From NCBI RefSeq assembly GCF_040797585.1, contig NZ_JBFNEO010000033.1, positions 1-18,055 of the forward strand: DNA of 18,055 nt. Direction: 5' to 3'. Shown here piece after piece: positions 7,516 to 14,346 of this stretch. This stretch comes from Clostridium_Z sp040797585 (GTDB taxonomy: Bacteria > Bacillota > Clostridia > Clostridiales > Clostridiaceae). Positions within the stretch are counted from its first letter, which is position 1. Every line of letters begins with the position of its first letter. The notes under the pieces were generated by a model that was not told the origin of the DNA, ran no database searches, and saw nothing but the letters and a program-made list of their open reading frames with translations. The position numbers and the translations under genes were made by a program.

Positions 7516-7898
7516 TCTTGTCTTTCAAACCCTAAATATCTTGTTCCTTGAAATTTTAACTTTCCGTAGTCTCCTTCACTTAAGAGACCATACTCTATCC
7601 CCTTAATTGAGAACTCTATTCTATCTCCACTTTCTACTTGAAAAGTTACATAATAGCTGGTTGCTGTAGTATTATGAGCTATGTCTCCATTATTATGATT
7701 TCTATGATTTACATCTAACCTTTTTGAAACTACAGTTCCATATACTATAAGTACCGGTTGATTGTTATTATAATTCCATTGCTTTATCCCCTTAGTTATG
7801 ACTATAACGGCAATTAAAAGAAATGCTATGCAGAATACTGAGAAAATAAAATTAAAAATACTATAACCTATTCCAAAAGTAAATATATCATTGAACAT
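7512..7898 (-). CDS. DUF2500 family membrane protein
   Basis: The 128-residue protein has one or two hydrophobic stretches near the N terminus (about residues 10-37) followed by a soluble beta-rich domain. The pattern VYGTVVSKRLDV...TSYYVTFQVESGDRIEFSIKG.EYGLLSEGDYGKLKFQGTRYLGFER is the DUF2500 pattern: a small inner-membrane-anchored domain of unknown function (the pattern is abbreviated here, with the variable loop at about residues 62-78 omitted). TAGGAG lies ten bases before the ATG. The stop codon lies inside the end of repeat copy B. The protein still ends right after the conserved LGFER, so the insertion did not visibly shorten the domain. No operon partner. Confidence 0.82.
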   Translation of the reverse strand: MFNDIFTFGIGYSIFNFIFSVFCIAFLLIAVIVITKGIKQWNYNNNQPVLIVYGTVVSKRLDVNHRNHNNGDIAHNTTATSYYVTFQVESGDRIEFSIKGIEYGLLSEGDYGKLKFQGTRYLGFERQE

Positions 7899-8008
7899 AT
7901 CCCAATTACTCCTAATATATTAATTCTTGTTATATTATATACATATGTTTACTTCTAGTTCACATCATTTCATAGTTTAATGAAACTCTCTATAAATTTA
8001 ACTTTTAT

Positions 8009-8129
8009 CTGATGACTATAAGCTTTGACACCCTCGTTCTCTTAAAAGGTGATGGATAATACCTCTAGATTAACTCATCTAACCTTTAGCTGGTGGAAAA
8101 AACAGCATATAAAGGAAGATTGGTTCTAT
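8009..8129 (+). repeat. Dispersed structured repeat, copy C (121 bp, internal deletion)
   Basis: This copy starts CTGATGACTATAAGCTTTGA after TTTTAT and ends GGAAGATTGGTTCTAT. The central hairpin TAGATTAACTCATCTA is at 8066-8081. The terminal hairpin is closed by CCTTT (8083-8087) and AAAGG (8111-8115), with inner GCTG (8089-8092) pairing with CAGC (8103-8106). Compared with copies B and D it lacks about ten bases on the right side of the first hairpin. It occupies most of the gap between the DUF2500 gene and the amidase terminator. Confidence 0.87.
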
Positions 8130-8139
8130 ATTACTATAT

Positions 8140-8183
8140 AAAAATATCCCCTAAAATCTTTACTAAAAAAATCTTAGGGGATA
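8140..8183 (-). terminator. Terminator of the amidase gene
   Basis: A perfect 10-bp stem TATCCCCTAA/TTAGGGGATA (8145-8154 and 8174-8183). On the minus strand it is followed by TTTTT. It begins only four bases after the amidase stop codon. Confidence 0.85.
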
Positions 8184-8186
8184 ACC

Positions 8187-9044
8187 TTATATAATCACAA
8201 ATTCCTCACTAATATACCCTGTTCTTATTCCAGAATAGGTGTTATATTTCACCTTATACCACCCATTATTATTAGAAATCACATTAACTTCTTGTCCACT
8301 TACAACATATCCTTCAATTAAATTCTTTAAGGATGGCCCTTTTCTAACATTAACATTAGTTTCTACTTTTTTTATTTTTCCCTTAGTATTTACTAAGGAA
8401 TCTTTCTCTTTAACATAATTCCCATTGGATATTGAAGCCTTAAAATATGTCCATGCCCCTGGATAATCCTTCATCATAATCTTCGGACAAACCTTCCCTG
8501 TTACATCGTGATGTCTTATAACATTTTCTGCTGGTATGTTGTGCTTTTCCATTAAATATTTAGTAAGTTCTATTCCATTTTTCAAAGTTTTATTAAAGTC
8601 ATTGTCCTTATTTACGCAAAGTTCTATAGCTATAGAATTCCTATTACCTACAGATGAGTTTTTTCCATCTCCAGCATGCCATCCAAGCCAGTTATCTTCT
8701 AACGCTTGTACAATATTTCCTTCATCAACCACATAATGAGCTGAAGCTTTAGCATGATTGTGATTTGCAAAATAATCTCTATTTGCCTTTGCATTTGCTC
8801 CCTTGTCTCTGTTGTCTGTATCATGAATAACTATGTATGAAGGAGATGTGTAAACACCTTTAGAGTAGTTTTTACTTATAAGATCTTTTTTAATTTTTAT
8901 GCCATTTATAGTAGCACTCTCTCTTCTCTCTTCATTGATAGCTGATACCTGTGTGTTATTTGTCCTAGCCTCTACATTTACGCCTGGTATAAAAGTAGTT
9001 GCAGCTATAGCCGCTGTTATAATTTTTATTTTTCTTCTTTTCAC
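8187..9044 (-). CDS. Secreted N-acetylmuramoyl-L-alanine amidase with SH3 domain
   Basis: The enzyme is predicted to cleave the bond between N-acetylmuramic acid and L-alanine in peptidoglycan. The 285-residue protein has a signal peptide (MKRRKIK, then a hydrophobic core, likely cleaved near VEA, residue 26). An Amidase_2/PGRP domain (about 60-200) follows, with zinc ligands His74 (IVIHDT), His178 or His179 (RHHDV) and Cys186 (VCP). A bacterial SH3_3 cell-wall binding domain closes it (about 226-285: NVNVRKGPS...GWYKVKY...GYISEEFV). The start is a GTG five bases after AGGAGG; no nearer ATG exists. The architecture resembles both autolysins and phage endolysins. The signal peptide and the absence of a holin or phage genes favour a host autolysin. 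Confidence 0.92.
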   Translation of the reverse strand: MKRRKIKIITAAIAATTFIPGVNVEARTNNTQVSAINEERRESATINGIKIKKDLISKNYSKGVYTSPSYIVIHDTDNRDKGANAKANRDYFANHNHAKASAHYVVDEGNIVQALEDNWLGWHAGDGKNSSVGNRNSIAIELCVNKDNDFNKTLKNGIELTKYLMEKHNIPAENVIRHHDVTGKVCPKIMMKDYPGAWTYFKASISNGNYVKEKDSLVNTKGKIKKVETNVNVRKGPSLKNLIEGYVVSGQEVNVISNNNGWYKVKYNTYSGIRTGYISEEFVII

Positions 9045-9105
9045 AATTACCTCCTAAAATAAATTTTTTAAAGAGAATAGGTAATAATTGGAATTTATAT
9101 ATAAT

Positions 9106-9134
9106 ATACTATACTATTTATCTCTTTTTATCAA
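9106..9134 (-). promoter_or_regulatory. Promoter of the amidase gene
   Basis: On the minus strand TTGATA (9129-9134), a 17-base spacer and TAGTAT (9106-9111) precede the GTG start by about 60 bases. Both boxes are close to the sigma-A consensus. Confidence 0.55.
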
Positions 9135-9214
9135 ATTTATTTTAGGTGTTTATAAGAAAATATTTTCCTATACCTTGGATTATATAAAAAATCTTAGCTA
9201 ATGCTTTTTAATTT

Positions 9215-10840
9215 CTATGATATGGAAATTAAAGCTTCCTCTCTGCTATTAAATAAAGCATTCTGTCCTATTAAATCTATAAATCCCATGGACTTTAAAA
9301 CTTTCTCTGGCTGCTCTTGTACTCCTACAAGTAATAATTTAACCTTATGCTTTTCACACCTCTTCTTCACTCTCTCCAGTGCGTCTAAAGCTGTTGAATC
9401 TATGGCATTGGCATTTTTCATATCTAATATAAGAATTTCATGGTTGGAATTTATCTCCTGCATTGTTTCCATAAACTTATTAACTACTCCAAAGAAAAAT
9501 GGTCCATTTATTTCATATAACAGTACATTATCGCCTAAAGATTCTTCTCTTATATTTTCATCTTCATCATGTTCATCTACTTTTATGGTTTCTATTTTAG
9601 TGGTATCTGCTACTCTTTTCATAAATAAGAACATAGCTAAGATCATACCAACTTCAATTGCTATAACTAAGTCAAATACTATTGTTAAAAAGAAGGTTAA
9701 AAGTAATATTATTACATCACTTTTAGGCGCCTTTAAAAGAGAAGAAAACACCTTCCATTCTCCCATATTGTAAGAAACAATTATAAGTATAGCTGCTAAG
9801 GTAGTCATTGGTATAAGTTTTGCGAAGGGCATAAATAGTATCATAATTAAAAATAAAGTTATAGCATGTACAATTCCAGCTATAGGAGTTCTTCCCCCAC
9901 TTTTTACATTAGCCGCGGTTCTTGCTATTGCACCTGTTGCTGGTATTCCTCCAAATAATCCTGAAGCTATGTTACCAATACCTTGAGCTATAAGTTCCAT
10001 ATTAGAATCATGCTTTCCACCTATCATACCATCTGCTACAACTGCTGAAAGTAGTGACTCTATTGCAGCTAAAATAGCAATAGTCATGGCAGGACTAATT
10101 AAATTTTTTATAGTATTTAAATCTATATTTGGTATTGAGGGCATGGGAATAGAGGAAGATATTTCACTATACATACTTCCTATGGTATCAACTGGTAGAT
10201 TAAATATTTTAACTACTAAAGTAGCTATAATTAAAGCAATTAAAGATCCTGGTATGGTTTTATTTATTTTAGGCCATAGGATCATTATAGCTAAAGACCC
10301 AGCTCCTACTAAAAAAGTAGTTAAGCTAAAAGTATTCATATGTTTTATATATTCACTCCACTTTGGAATAAACTCCGCTGGTACATTTGCAATATCTAAT
10401 CCTAGAAAATCCTTCACTTGGGTTGAAAGAAGGGTTATGGCTATTCCTGCAGTAAATCCTACAGTTATAGGATGGGGAACAAACTTTATTATACTTCCAA
10501 GCTTTAAAACTCCAAAAATAACAAGGATAATTCCAGCCATAATTGTAGATATTATAAGACCTTCTATACCATAGTTTTCAATAATTCCATAAACAATAAC
10601 TACAAAGGCTCCTGTAGGACCCCCTATTTGTACCCTACTCCCTCCAAGTAATGAGATAAAAAAACCTGCAATTATTGCTGTTATAAGTCCCTTTTCTGGT
10701 GATACCCCTGAAGAAATTCCAAGAGCTACTGATAATGGTAATGCTATAATGGCAACTATTATTCCAGCTACTATATCTTTTAGTATCCTTTCCTTAGTAA
10801 TCTCCTTTCTCTTTAAAATTTTTAATAGTTTAGGTTCCAT
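9215..10840 (-). CDS. SulP family anion transporter with C-terminal STAS domain
   Basis: SulP/SLC26 proteins move inorganic anions such as sulfate or bicarbonate, usually with H+ or Na+. The substrate here cannot be told from sequence. The protein has a membrane domain of about 400 residues with many hydrophobic helices, including GGSRVQIGGPTGAF and GLFGGIPATGAIARTAANVKSGGRTP, both typical SulP signatures (the second is one continuous conserved block). A STAS domain follows (about the last 105 residues) with ILDMKNANAIDSTALDALE. The start at 10840 (MEPKLL) gives 541 residues with TAGGAG nine bases upstream. An earlier in-frame ATG at 10885 is rejected because it abuts the -10 box and would lie upstream of the mRNA start. 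No clear terminator follows, only a T6 tract near 9190. Confidence 0.93.
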   Translation of the reverse strand: MEPKLLKILKRKEITKERILKDIVAGIIVAIIALPLSVALGISSGVSPEKGLITAIIAGFFISLLGGSRVQIGGPTGAFVVIVYGIIENYGIEGLIISTIMAGIILVIFGVLKLGSIIKFVPHPITVGFTAGIAITLLSTQVKDFLGLDIANVPAEFIPKWSEYIKHMNTFSLTTFLVGAGSLAIMILWPKINKTIPGSLIALIIATLVVKIFNLPVDTIGSMYSEISSSIPMPSIPNIDLNTIKNLISPAMTIAILAAIESLLSAVVADGMIGGKHDSNMELIAQGIGNIASGLFGGIPATGAIARTAANVKSGGRTPIAGIVHAITLFLIMILFMPFAKLIPMTTLAAILIIVSYNMGEWKVFSSLLKAPKSDVIILLLTFFLTIVFDLVIAIEVGMILAMFLFMKRVADTTKIETIKVDEHDEDENIREESLGDNVLLYEINGPFFFGVVNKFMETMQEINSNHEILILDMKNANAIDSTALDALERVKKRCEKHKVKLLLVGVQEQPEKVLKSMGFIDLIGQNALFNSREEALISIS

Positions 10841-10876
10841 TTTAATCACTCCTAAATTAATTTTACCCCATATAAA

Positions 10877-10905
10877 ATCATACATTTTATTAATACAACA
10901 GTCAA
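10877..10905 (-). promoter_or_regulatory. Promoter of the SulP gene
   Basis: On the minus strand TTGACT (10900-10905), exactly 17 bases and TATGAT (10877-10882). Transcription should begin near 10870, giving a leader of about 30 bases that contains the ribosome binding site. This fixes the start codon at 10840. Confidence 0.75.
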
Positions 10906-11015
10906 ATTATTAACTTTTATTTCATTTTTATTGAATAAGAGTATACAGTTACAATAATCAGTTTGTGAGCACATTATTAGATAAAAGTTACTTCACTTTT
11001 TTAAAATGAAACAAA

Positions 11016-11112
11016 GGGCTGTGGCATTAAGAAATCTAACTAGAATATGTTGTCTTAGAATTTAAAAATCTAATACAATTTATTCTAGTTTTTATTCTTT
11101 GTGCCACAGCCC
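11016..11112. mobile_element. 97-bp inverted-repeat (MITE-like) element
   Basis: Perfect 11-base terminal inverted repeats GGGCTGTGGCA (11016-11026) and TGCCACAGCCC (11102-11112) enclose a second, nearly perfect pair of 16-base arms (11038-11053 and 11075-11090, 14 of 16 matching). Almost the whole element can fold into one long hairpin. Ends of the form GGGGCTGTGGCA resemble termini of some insertion sequences, for example IS1182-type; this is recalled resemblance, not a match. It contains no reading frame. No clear target duplication is seen in the flanks. It directly abuts the broken end of the tnpB remnant. It could instead be a large terminator, but neither side has a proper U-tract. Confidence 0.55.
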
Positions 11113-11114
11113 CT

Positions 11115-11420
11115 AAAAAAATACCTTCTGATATTATAGATATGCTATATACCAACCATAAATTAAATGCTCTTGATACACCTTATTGTACTTGTATGCA
11201 ACGAAAGAATGGTAAATGTAGTTATGCTAAACAACCACCTTGTTTAACTTGTAATAACGGAAGTCCTTGTAAAGACTTATGTGTTGGAGCATTTGAAGGT
11301 GATACTATTAAGTATGAGATACTAATAAACTCAACTAAAACTATGATTGAAAATGCTAAAATGTATAATAGAACTGAAATGGTAAGTGAAAATGAAGAGT
11401 TACTAAAAAACACTATATGA
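11115..11420 (+). pseudogene. C-terminal remnant of a Tn554-type tnpB recombinase
   Basis: Open frame of about 100 codons whose first ATG is at 11142; coding similarity appears to continue upstream of it (KKIPSDIID) to the edge of the inverted-repeat element. It carries a cysteine-rich cluster, CxC-x7-C-x7-C-x2-C-x5-C-x3-C (about residues 16-46 from the ATG), followed by a helical tail (KYEILINSTKTMIENAKMYN). I recognise this as the end of the TnpB-type tyrosine recombinase of Tn554-family transposons. The catalytic domain with the Arg/His/Tyr residues is absent. No ribosome binding site precedes the ATG, so it is probably not expressed as a functional protein. The identification rests on memory of the family plus the tnpC-like piece that follows in the order expected for tnpABC. 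Confidence 0.65.
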
Positions 11421-11430
11421 CAACAAATAA

Positions 11431-11610
11431 ATTAGGGAGCGTATAGAAATACTTAGACATCAACACTCACAAGTTCCTACCCCACCACAAGTTAAAAGAG
11501 AAATGACTGATAACAACAAAAATGCTAGTATTGCAAGTTTAAAAAGAAAAATTAAAAGACTTGAAGAACAACTTAAAGTTAATTATGCAGGAATTTACAA
11601 GCAATTATAA
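11431..11610 (+). pseudogene. C-terminal remnant of a Tn554-type tnpC
   Basis: Right after the tnpB remnant, a different frame opens without a start codon (following TAA at 11428-11430) and runs 59 codons to TAA at 11608. It reads IRERIEILRHQ, a proline-rich linker, KREMTD and then the coiled-coil SLKRKIKRLEEQLK, ending GIYKQL. The order, a partial DNA-binding helix, EMT-linker and coiled coil with IxxLRxQ, is the pattern of the TnpC accessory protein of Tn554-type transposons. The N-terminal half is missing, so it is a decayed fragment. It shows that a tnpBC pair once stood here. Confidence 0.6.
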
Positions 11611-11633
11611 TAAATTGAAAATTATGGTATAAT
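11605..11633 (+). promoter_or_regulatory. Extended -10 promoter of the 2H phosphoesterase gene
   Basis: TGGTATAAT (11625-11633) is a consensus -10 box with the TGn extension. The -35 position (11605-11610, TTATAA) is poor, as is common with extended -10 promoters. It lies across the end of the tnpC remnant and about 65 bases before the ATG at 11698. Confidence 0.55.
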
Positions 11634-11697
11634 CAAGCGTAGAAACTAATTTACAATAGTAGATAATTACGAATTATATAATAAGAGGGGGTATTAA

Positions 11698-12228
11698 ATG
11701 GACTTTCAACATGAATCATATATAGTTCTTGATTTACCAGACCCAGTAAAAGAGAAAATATATGATATTAGAAACTATCACAAAGATAAATTGAGGGCTT
11801 CTTTGCCAGTAGAAATAACTTTGGCTGGGTCGAGTGGCGTTGGGGTAATTGAACCTGGACAAGATAAAGAGTTTGTTTTTAATACAATAAAAAATATAGC
11901 TATGAAGACAGCTCCAATACAGGCTTCATTTAAAGAGGTTTTAAGATTTCCTGGAACAGACCTATTTGTATTCACTCTAAAAGATGAAGAGAAATTTAGA
12001 TTGCTTCATGAGGAAATAATAAAATCTGGTATTAAGTTTAAGTCTAATAATTTTCCATATAAGCCTCATTGCACTTTAAGAAGTAGAACTCCTATAAACG
12101 AGAATGAGGTTAAAGAAATTATGTCAACAAGATTATCAGATGAATTCGTATTAGACACTATTTCAATTTACATGGTTGATAAAATCCCTTTAAGTAGACT
12201 ATATACTGTTAAACTTTTTGGGAATTAG
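11698..12228 (+). CDS. 2'-5' RNA ligase family protein (2H phosphoesterase fold)
   Basis: The 176-residue soluble protein fits the LigT/2H phosphoesterase superfamily, whose members act on 2',3'-cyclic or 2'-5' phosphodiester bonds using two HxT/S motifs. The second motif is clear: PHCTLRSR (about residues 122-129). The first is degenerate: LPVEITLAGSSGVG has Glu where the catalytic His is expected. The central beta strands (FKEVLRFPGTDLFVFTL) and the C-terminal strand (ISIYMVDK...LSRLYTVKLF) match the fold. The ribosome binding site AGAGGGGG is six bases before the ATG. It follows decayed transposon genes and may have been cargo, or it may simply be the resident gene next to the insertion. 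Whether it is catalytically active is unclear. Confidence 0.8.
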   Translation: MDFQHESYIVLDLPDPVKEKIYDIRNYHKDKLRASLPVEITLAGSSGVGVIEPGQDKEFVFNTIKNIAMKTAPIQASFKEVLRFPGTDLFVFTLKDEEKFRLLHEEIIKSGIKFKSNNFPYKPHCTLRSRTPINENEVKEIMSTRLSDEFVLDTISIYMVDKIPLSRLYTVKLFGN

Positions 12229-12265
12229 TATAATTATAAAGACGCATCATTAGATTATTATGAAT

Positions 12266-12296
12266 CAAAGTCCAGCGAATTATTTGCTGGACTTTG
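12266..12296 (+). terminator. Terminator of the 2H phosphoesterase gene
   Basis: A perfect 11-bp stem CAAAGTCCAGC/GCTGGACTTTG (12266-12276 and 12286-12296) with a nine-base loop, 37 bases after the stop. The T-tract is short (TTTGTT). Confidence 0.65.
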
Positions 12297-12434
12297 TTAA
12301 GATTACATACTATATATATATAATATATAAAGATTAGATTTTTAGTATATTTTTTAAATTTACTTTTGATAAACTTACTCACAGCATAAAACTAAAACAT
12401 AAATTGAAATTGAAAACCACTAGAGTTTATTATT

Positions 12435-12641
12435 CTAATCTTCTAAATCGATTTTATATGGATATACTTCATCTGGCTCTTTTCCAAGTTTTCCCGCGAA
12501 GGCTCCAGCATCTATTTCTTTAAACACTTTTCCCTCTTTATATACCTTCATATTTAGTACTTGATTATTCTCATTAATTAAAAAATCTGCTTTATAAGTA
12601 CTTCCGTCATCTAAGGTTACTTTTCCTTGTTTCCATGGCAT
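12435..12641 (-). CDS. Small protein of unknown function (68 residues)
   Basis: Not recognised. The protein starts MPWKQGKVTLDDGS and is soluble, mildly acidic and probably beta-rich: two short strand pairs (KVTLDDG-STYKADFLI and VLNMKVYKEGKVFKEI). The tail EVYPYKIDLED carries no cysteines or signal peptide. A GTG nine bases upstream is also in frame, but AAGGAG lies eight bases before the ATG at 12641 and overlaps that GTG, so the ATG is chosen. The ribosome binding site and neat ends make it a credible gene. It lies alone between convergent neighbours, with no terminator seen after it. Confidence 0.7.
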   Translation of the reverse strand: MPWKQGKVTLDDGSTYKADFLINENNQVLNMKVYKEGKVFKEIDAGAFAGKLGKEPDEVYPYKIDLED

Positions 12642-12799
12642 AACAATCACTCCTTCACATATATTTATTAAAAGGCTTATTGCTTTCTACATTATTTTAT
12701 CCCCAAAGAAAAATAATAACCTGTACAATTAGATGATAAATCTCCTTAAAATATTTATTTTTACATTTTTTTCATAATAAATTTTTAATATTATAAATC

Positions 12800-13351
12800 C
12801 TATGCATATATGTTTTCCACAGATATCAATTCTTTTTCATCAAAAGTTAATAAGAATATATATGGCATTTTTATTGCTTTCCAGAATTCAAAATCATATT
12901 TTTTATCAAAATAATTTAATATCATCCCTAAAAAAGTACCATGAGTTCCAATCACAATAGACTTCCCTTTATTTTCATCTATAATTTTATATAATGCTTT
13001 TATTCCTCTTTCTTGAACTTGTCTTAAGCTCTCTCCGCCTTCTAAAGAGTACTCAAAGTCTTCCCACTGTTTCATAGAAAATCCCTTAAAATCTTCTATA
13101 AATTCATTACATACTTTCCTCTCTCTAAGATCATCTATTGTGCTTATATTTAACTCCCTAATTAAAGCTAACTCCTTTATAGTATTAATTGCTCTTATAT
13201 ATGGACTAGAATAAACCTTATGTATCTCATGATCCTTTAGAACATCTTTAATCTTTTTAACGTCTTCAATTCCTTCTTCTGATAGTTCTCTACTATAATC
13301 ATCCTCTGTATAATTAATCTTCCCATGCCTTATAAAGTAAATCTTAGTCAT
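12800..13351 (-). CDS. Histidine phosphatase family protein (phosphoglycerate mutase-like)
   Basis: A cytosolic phosphatase or mutase of the branch that forms a phosphohistidine intermediate. The 183-residue protein has the defining RHG at 8-10 (His9 nucleophile), Arg53 in SSPYIRAINT, Glu77 in DLRERKV and the second catalytic His137 in IVIGTHGTF. The insertion around GGESLRQVQERG (105-116) is typical of small broad-specificity phosphatases of this family rather than glycolytic mutases. The substrate cannot be assigned. GGAGG lies six bases before the ATG. It is separated from the next upstream minus-strand gene by a strong terminator, so it is its own unit. No clear terminator follows it. Confidence 0.9.
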   Translation of the reverse strand: MTKIYFIRHGKINYTEDDYSRELSEEGIEDVKKIKDVLKDHEIHKVYSSPYIRAINTIKELALIRELNISTIDDLRERKVCNEFIEDFKGFSMKQWEDFEYSLEGGESLRQVQERGIKALYKIIDENKGKSIVIGTHGTFLGMILNYFDKKYDFEFWKAIKMPYIFLLTFDEKELISVENIYA

Positions 13352-13464
13352 AATTCCTCCTTAACTCCCTGTATATATTTCATACTATTTATAATACTTA
13401 ATATATATTATCTATAAAGCTAAAGTAAATATAATATTAGCTAGAATCCTTATTATTTAAATAC

Positions 13465-13514
13465 GAAAAACTCCTCATAGGAATTAAACAGAAATTCTAA
13501 TTCCTATGAGGAGT
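13465..13514 (-). terminator. Terminator of the HD-domain gene
   Basis: A perfect 17-bp inverted repeat (13470-13486 and 13498-13514, outer bases ACTCCTCATAGG/CCTATGAGGAGT) with an 11-base loop. On the minus strand it is followed by TTTTT. It ends 16 bases after the HD gene stop. Confidence 0.9.
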
Positions 13515-13530
13515 ATACAACTTTATATTA

Positions 13531-14076
13531 TTATTTTAATGTTAATTCTTTAAGTAATTCTAAAAATTCCGTTTCTACTTCCTGCATATCTCTTAAACTT
13601 AAATCATAGTTTGTAGATACATCCTGCTCAGTCTTATGCATACTTTCTGTGGTTAATAAATTTCTAAGTTCATAACTAAGAATTATATCATCAACCTTTG
13701 ACATTTCATTAAATTCTTCCTCTGTAAGCTCTAAACCATAAGATTTATATATTAAGCTCTGAAGCTTATCTTCTATTTCTCTATATGAATCTAAATACAC
13801 CTTTACTGGTCTTGTAATATCAGATATGTACGCCTCTGACCCATCATGAAGAAGACAGGCAAGTTGAACTCTTTTTGAAAACCCTAAAGCCTTTGCTTCC
13901 CTTGCACAGTATATAGAGTGTTGAGCTACGCTATAAAAATGTTTATAATGGCCATTACCTCTACAAAGCATAGATAATGAATGGCTTATATCCTTATCCT
14001 TTATCTCTTCTCTTCTAGGATCTAAGGGATAAAACTTTGTTCCTGTATATGTAACTATGTAATTTCCTCTGTCCAT
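13531..14076 (-). CDS. HD-domain phosphohydrolase, YfbR-like
   Basis: The 181-residue protein is an HD superfamily metal-dependent phosphohydrolase. The metal-site residues are visible in order: His46 and His53 (KHFYSVAQHS), the His77-Asp78 doublet in LLHDGSEAYISD, and Asp86. SVAQHS and LLHDGSEAYISDI resemble the YfbR/5'-deoxynucleotidase group, which removes phosphate from deoxynucleoside monophosphates. That substrate is inference from the subfamily look. The N-terminal region (YIVTYTGTKFYPLDPR) is typical of a subset of HD hydrolases in Firmicutes and phages. AGGAAGG precedes the ATG. The gene is monocistronic with a strong terminator. Confidence 0.85.
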   Translation of the reverse strand: MDRGNYIVTYTGTKFYPLDPRREEIKDKDISHSLSMLCRGNGHYKHFYSVAQHSIYCAREAKALGFSKRVQLACLLHDGSEAYISDITRPVKVYLDSYREIEDKLQSLIYKSYGLELTEEEFNEMSKVDDIILSYELRNLLTTESMHKTEQDVSTNYDLSLRDMQEVETEFLELLKELTLK

Positions 14077-14346
14077 AAGATCACCTTCCTTGATTATAAT
14101 AATATATTTAAAAGAATTTAATTAGAAAGTCCTTCTTAACACATTTAATCTTTTAGAAGAAACCTAATCTAACTAAACTATGAGACTTAGTTAAAATAAT
14201 ATCTTCTAAGTAATAAGGGTAAAATATATTAGGAAAATTAAATAATTAAATTTTAAAATATATTATCTTTTGTTTAATATTTCTTCTTTTTTAATTATAA
14301 CATTTATTTATGTAATATAGGGTTTTTAACTAAAAACTTATCTTAT

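Noticed and set aside
7384..8129. CRISPR array, because similar units recur at 7384 and 8009
   Set aside because: Units are about 130 bp, hundreds of bases apart, with genes between them, and no short regular repeat-spacer pattern exists.
8187..9044. Prophage endolysin
   Set aside because: The amidase has a signal peptide and its own promoter and terminator, and no holin, tail, capsid or integrase gene lies nearby. A host autolysin is simpler.
9181..9214. Terminator of the SulP gene
   Set aside because: A TTTTTT tract exists on the minus strand, but the only preceding dyad (TTAGCTAA) is too small to form a convincing stem.
11142..11420. Intact small cysteine-rich zinc protein gene
   Set aside because: There is no ribosome binding site before the ATG at 11142. 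Coding similarity appears to run upstream of it to the edge of an inserted element, and the next frame is a matching tnpC fragment, so a transposase remnant fits better.
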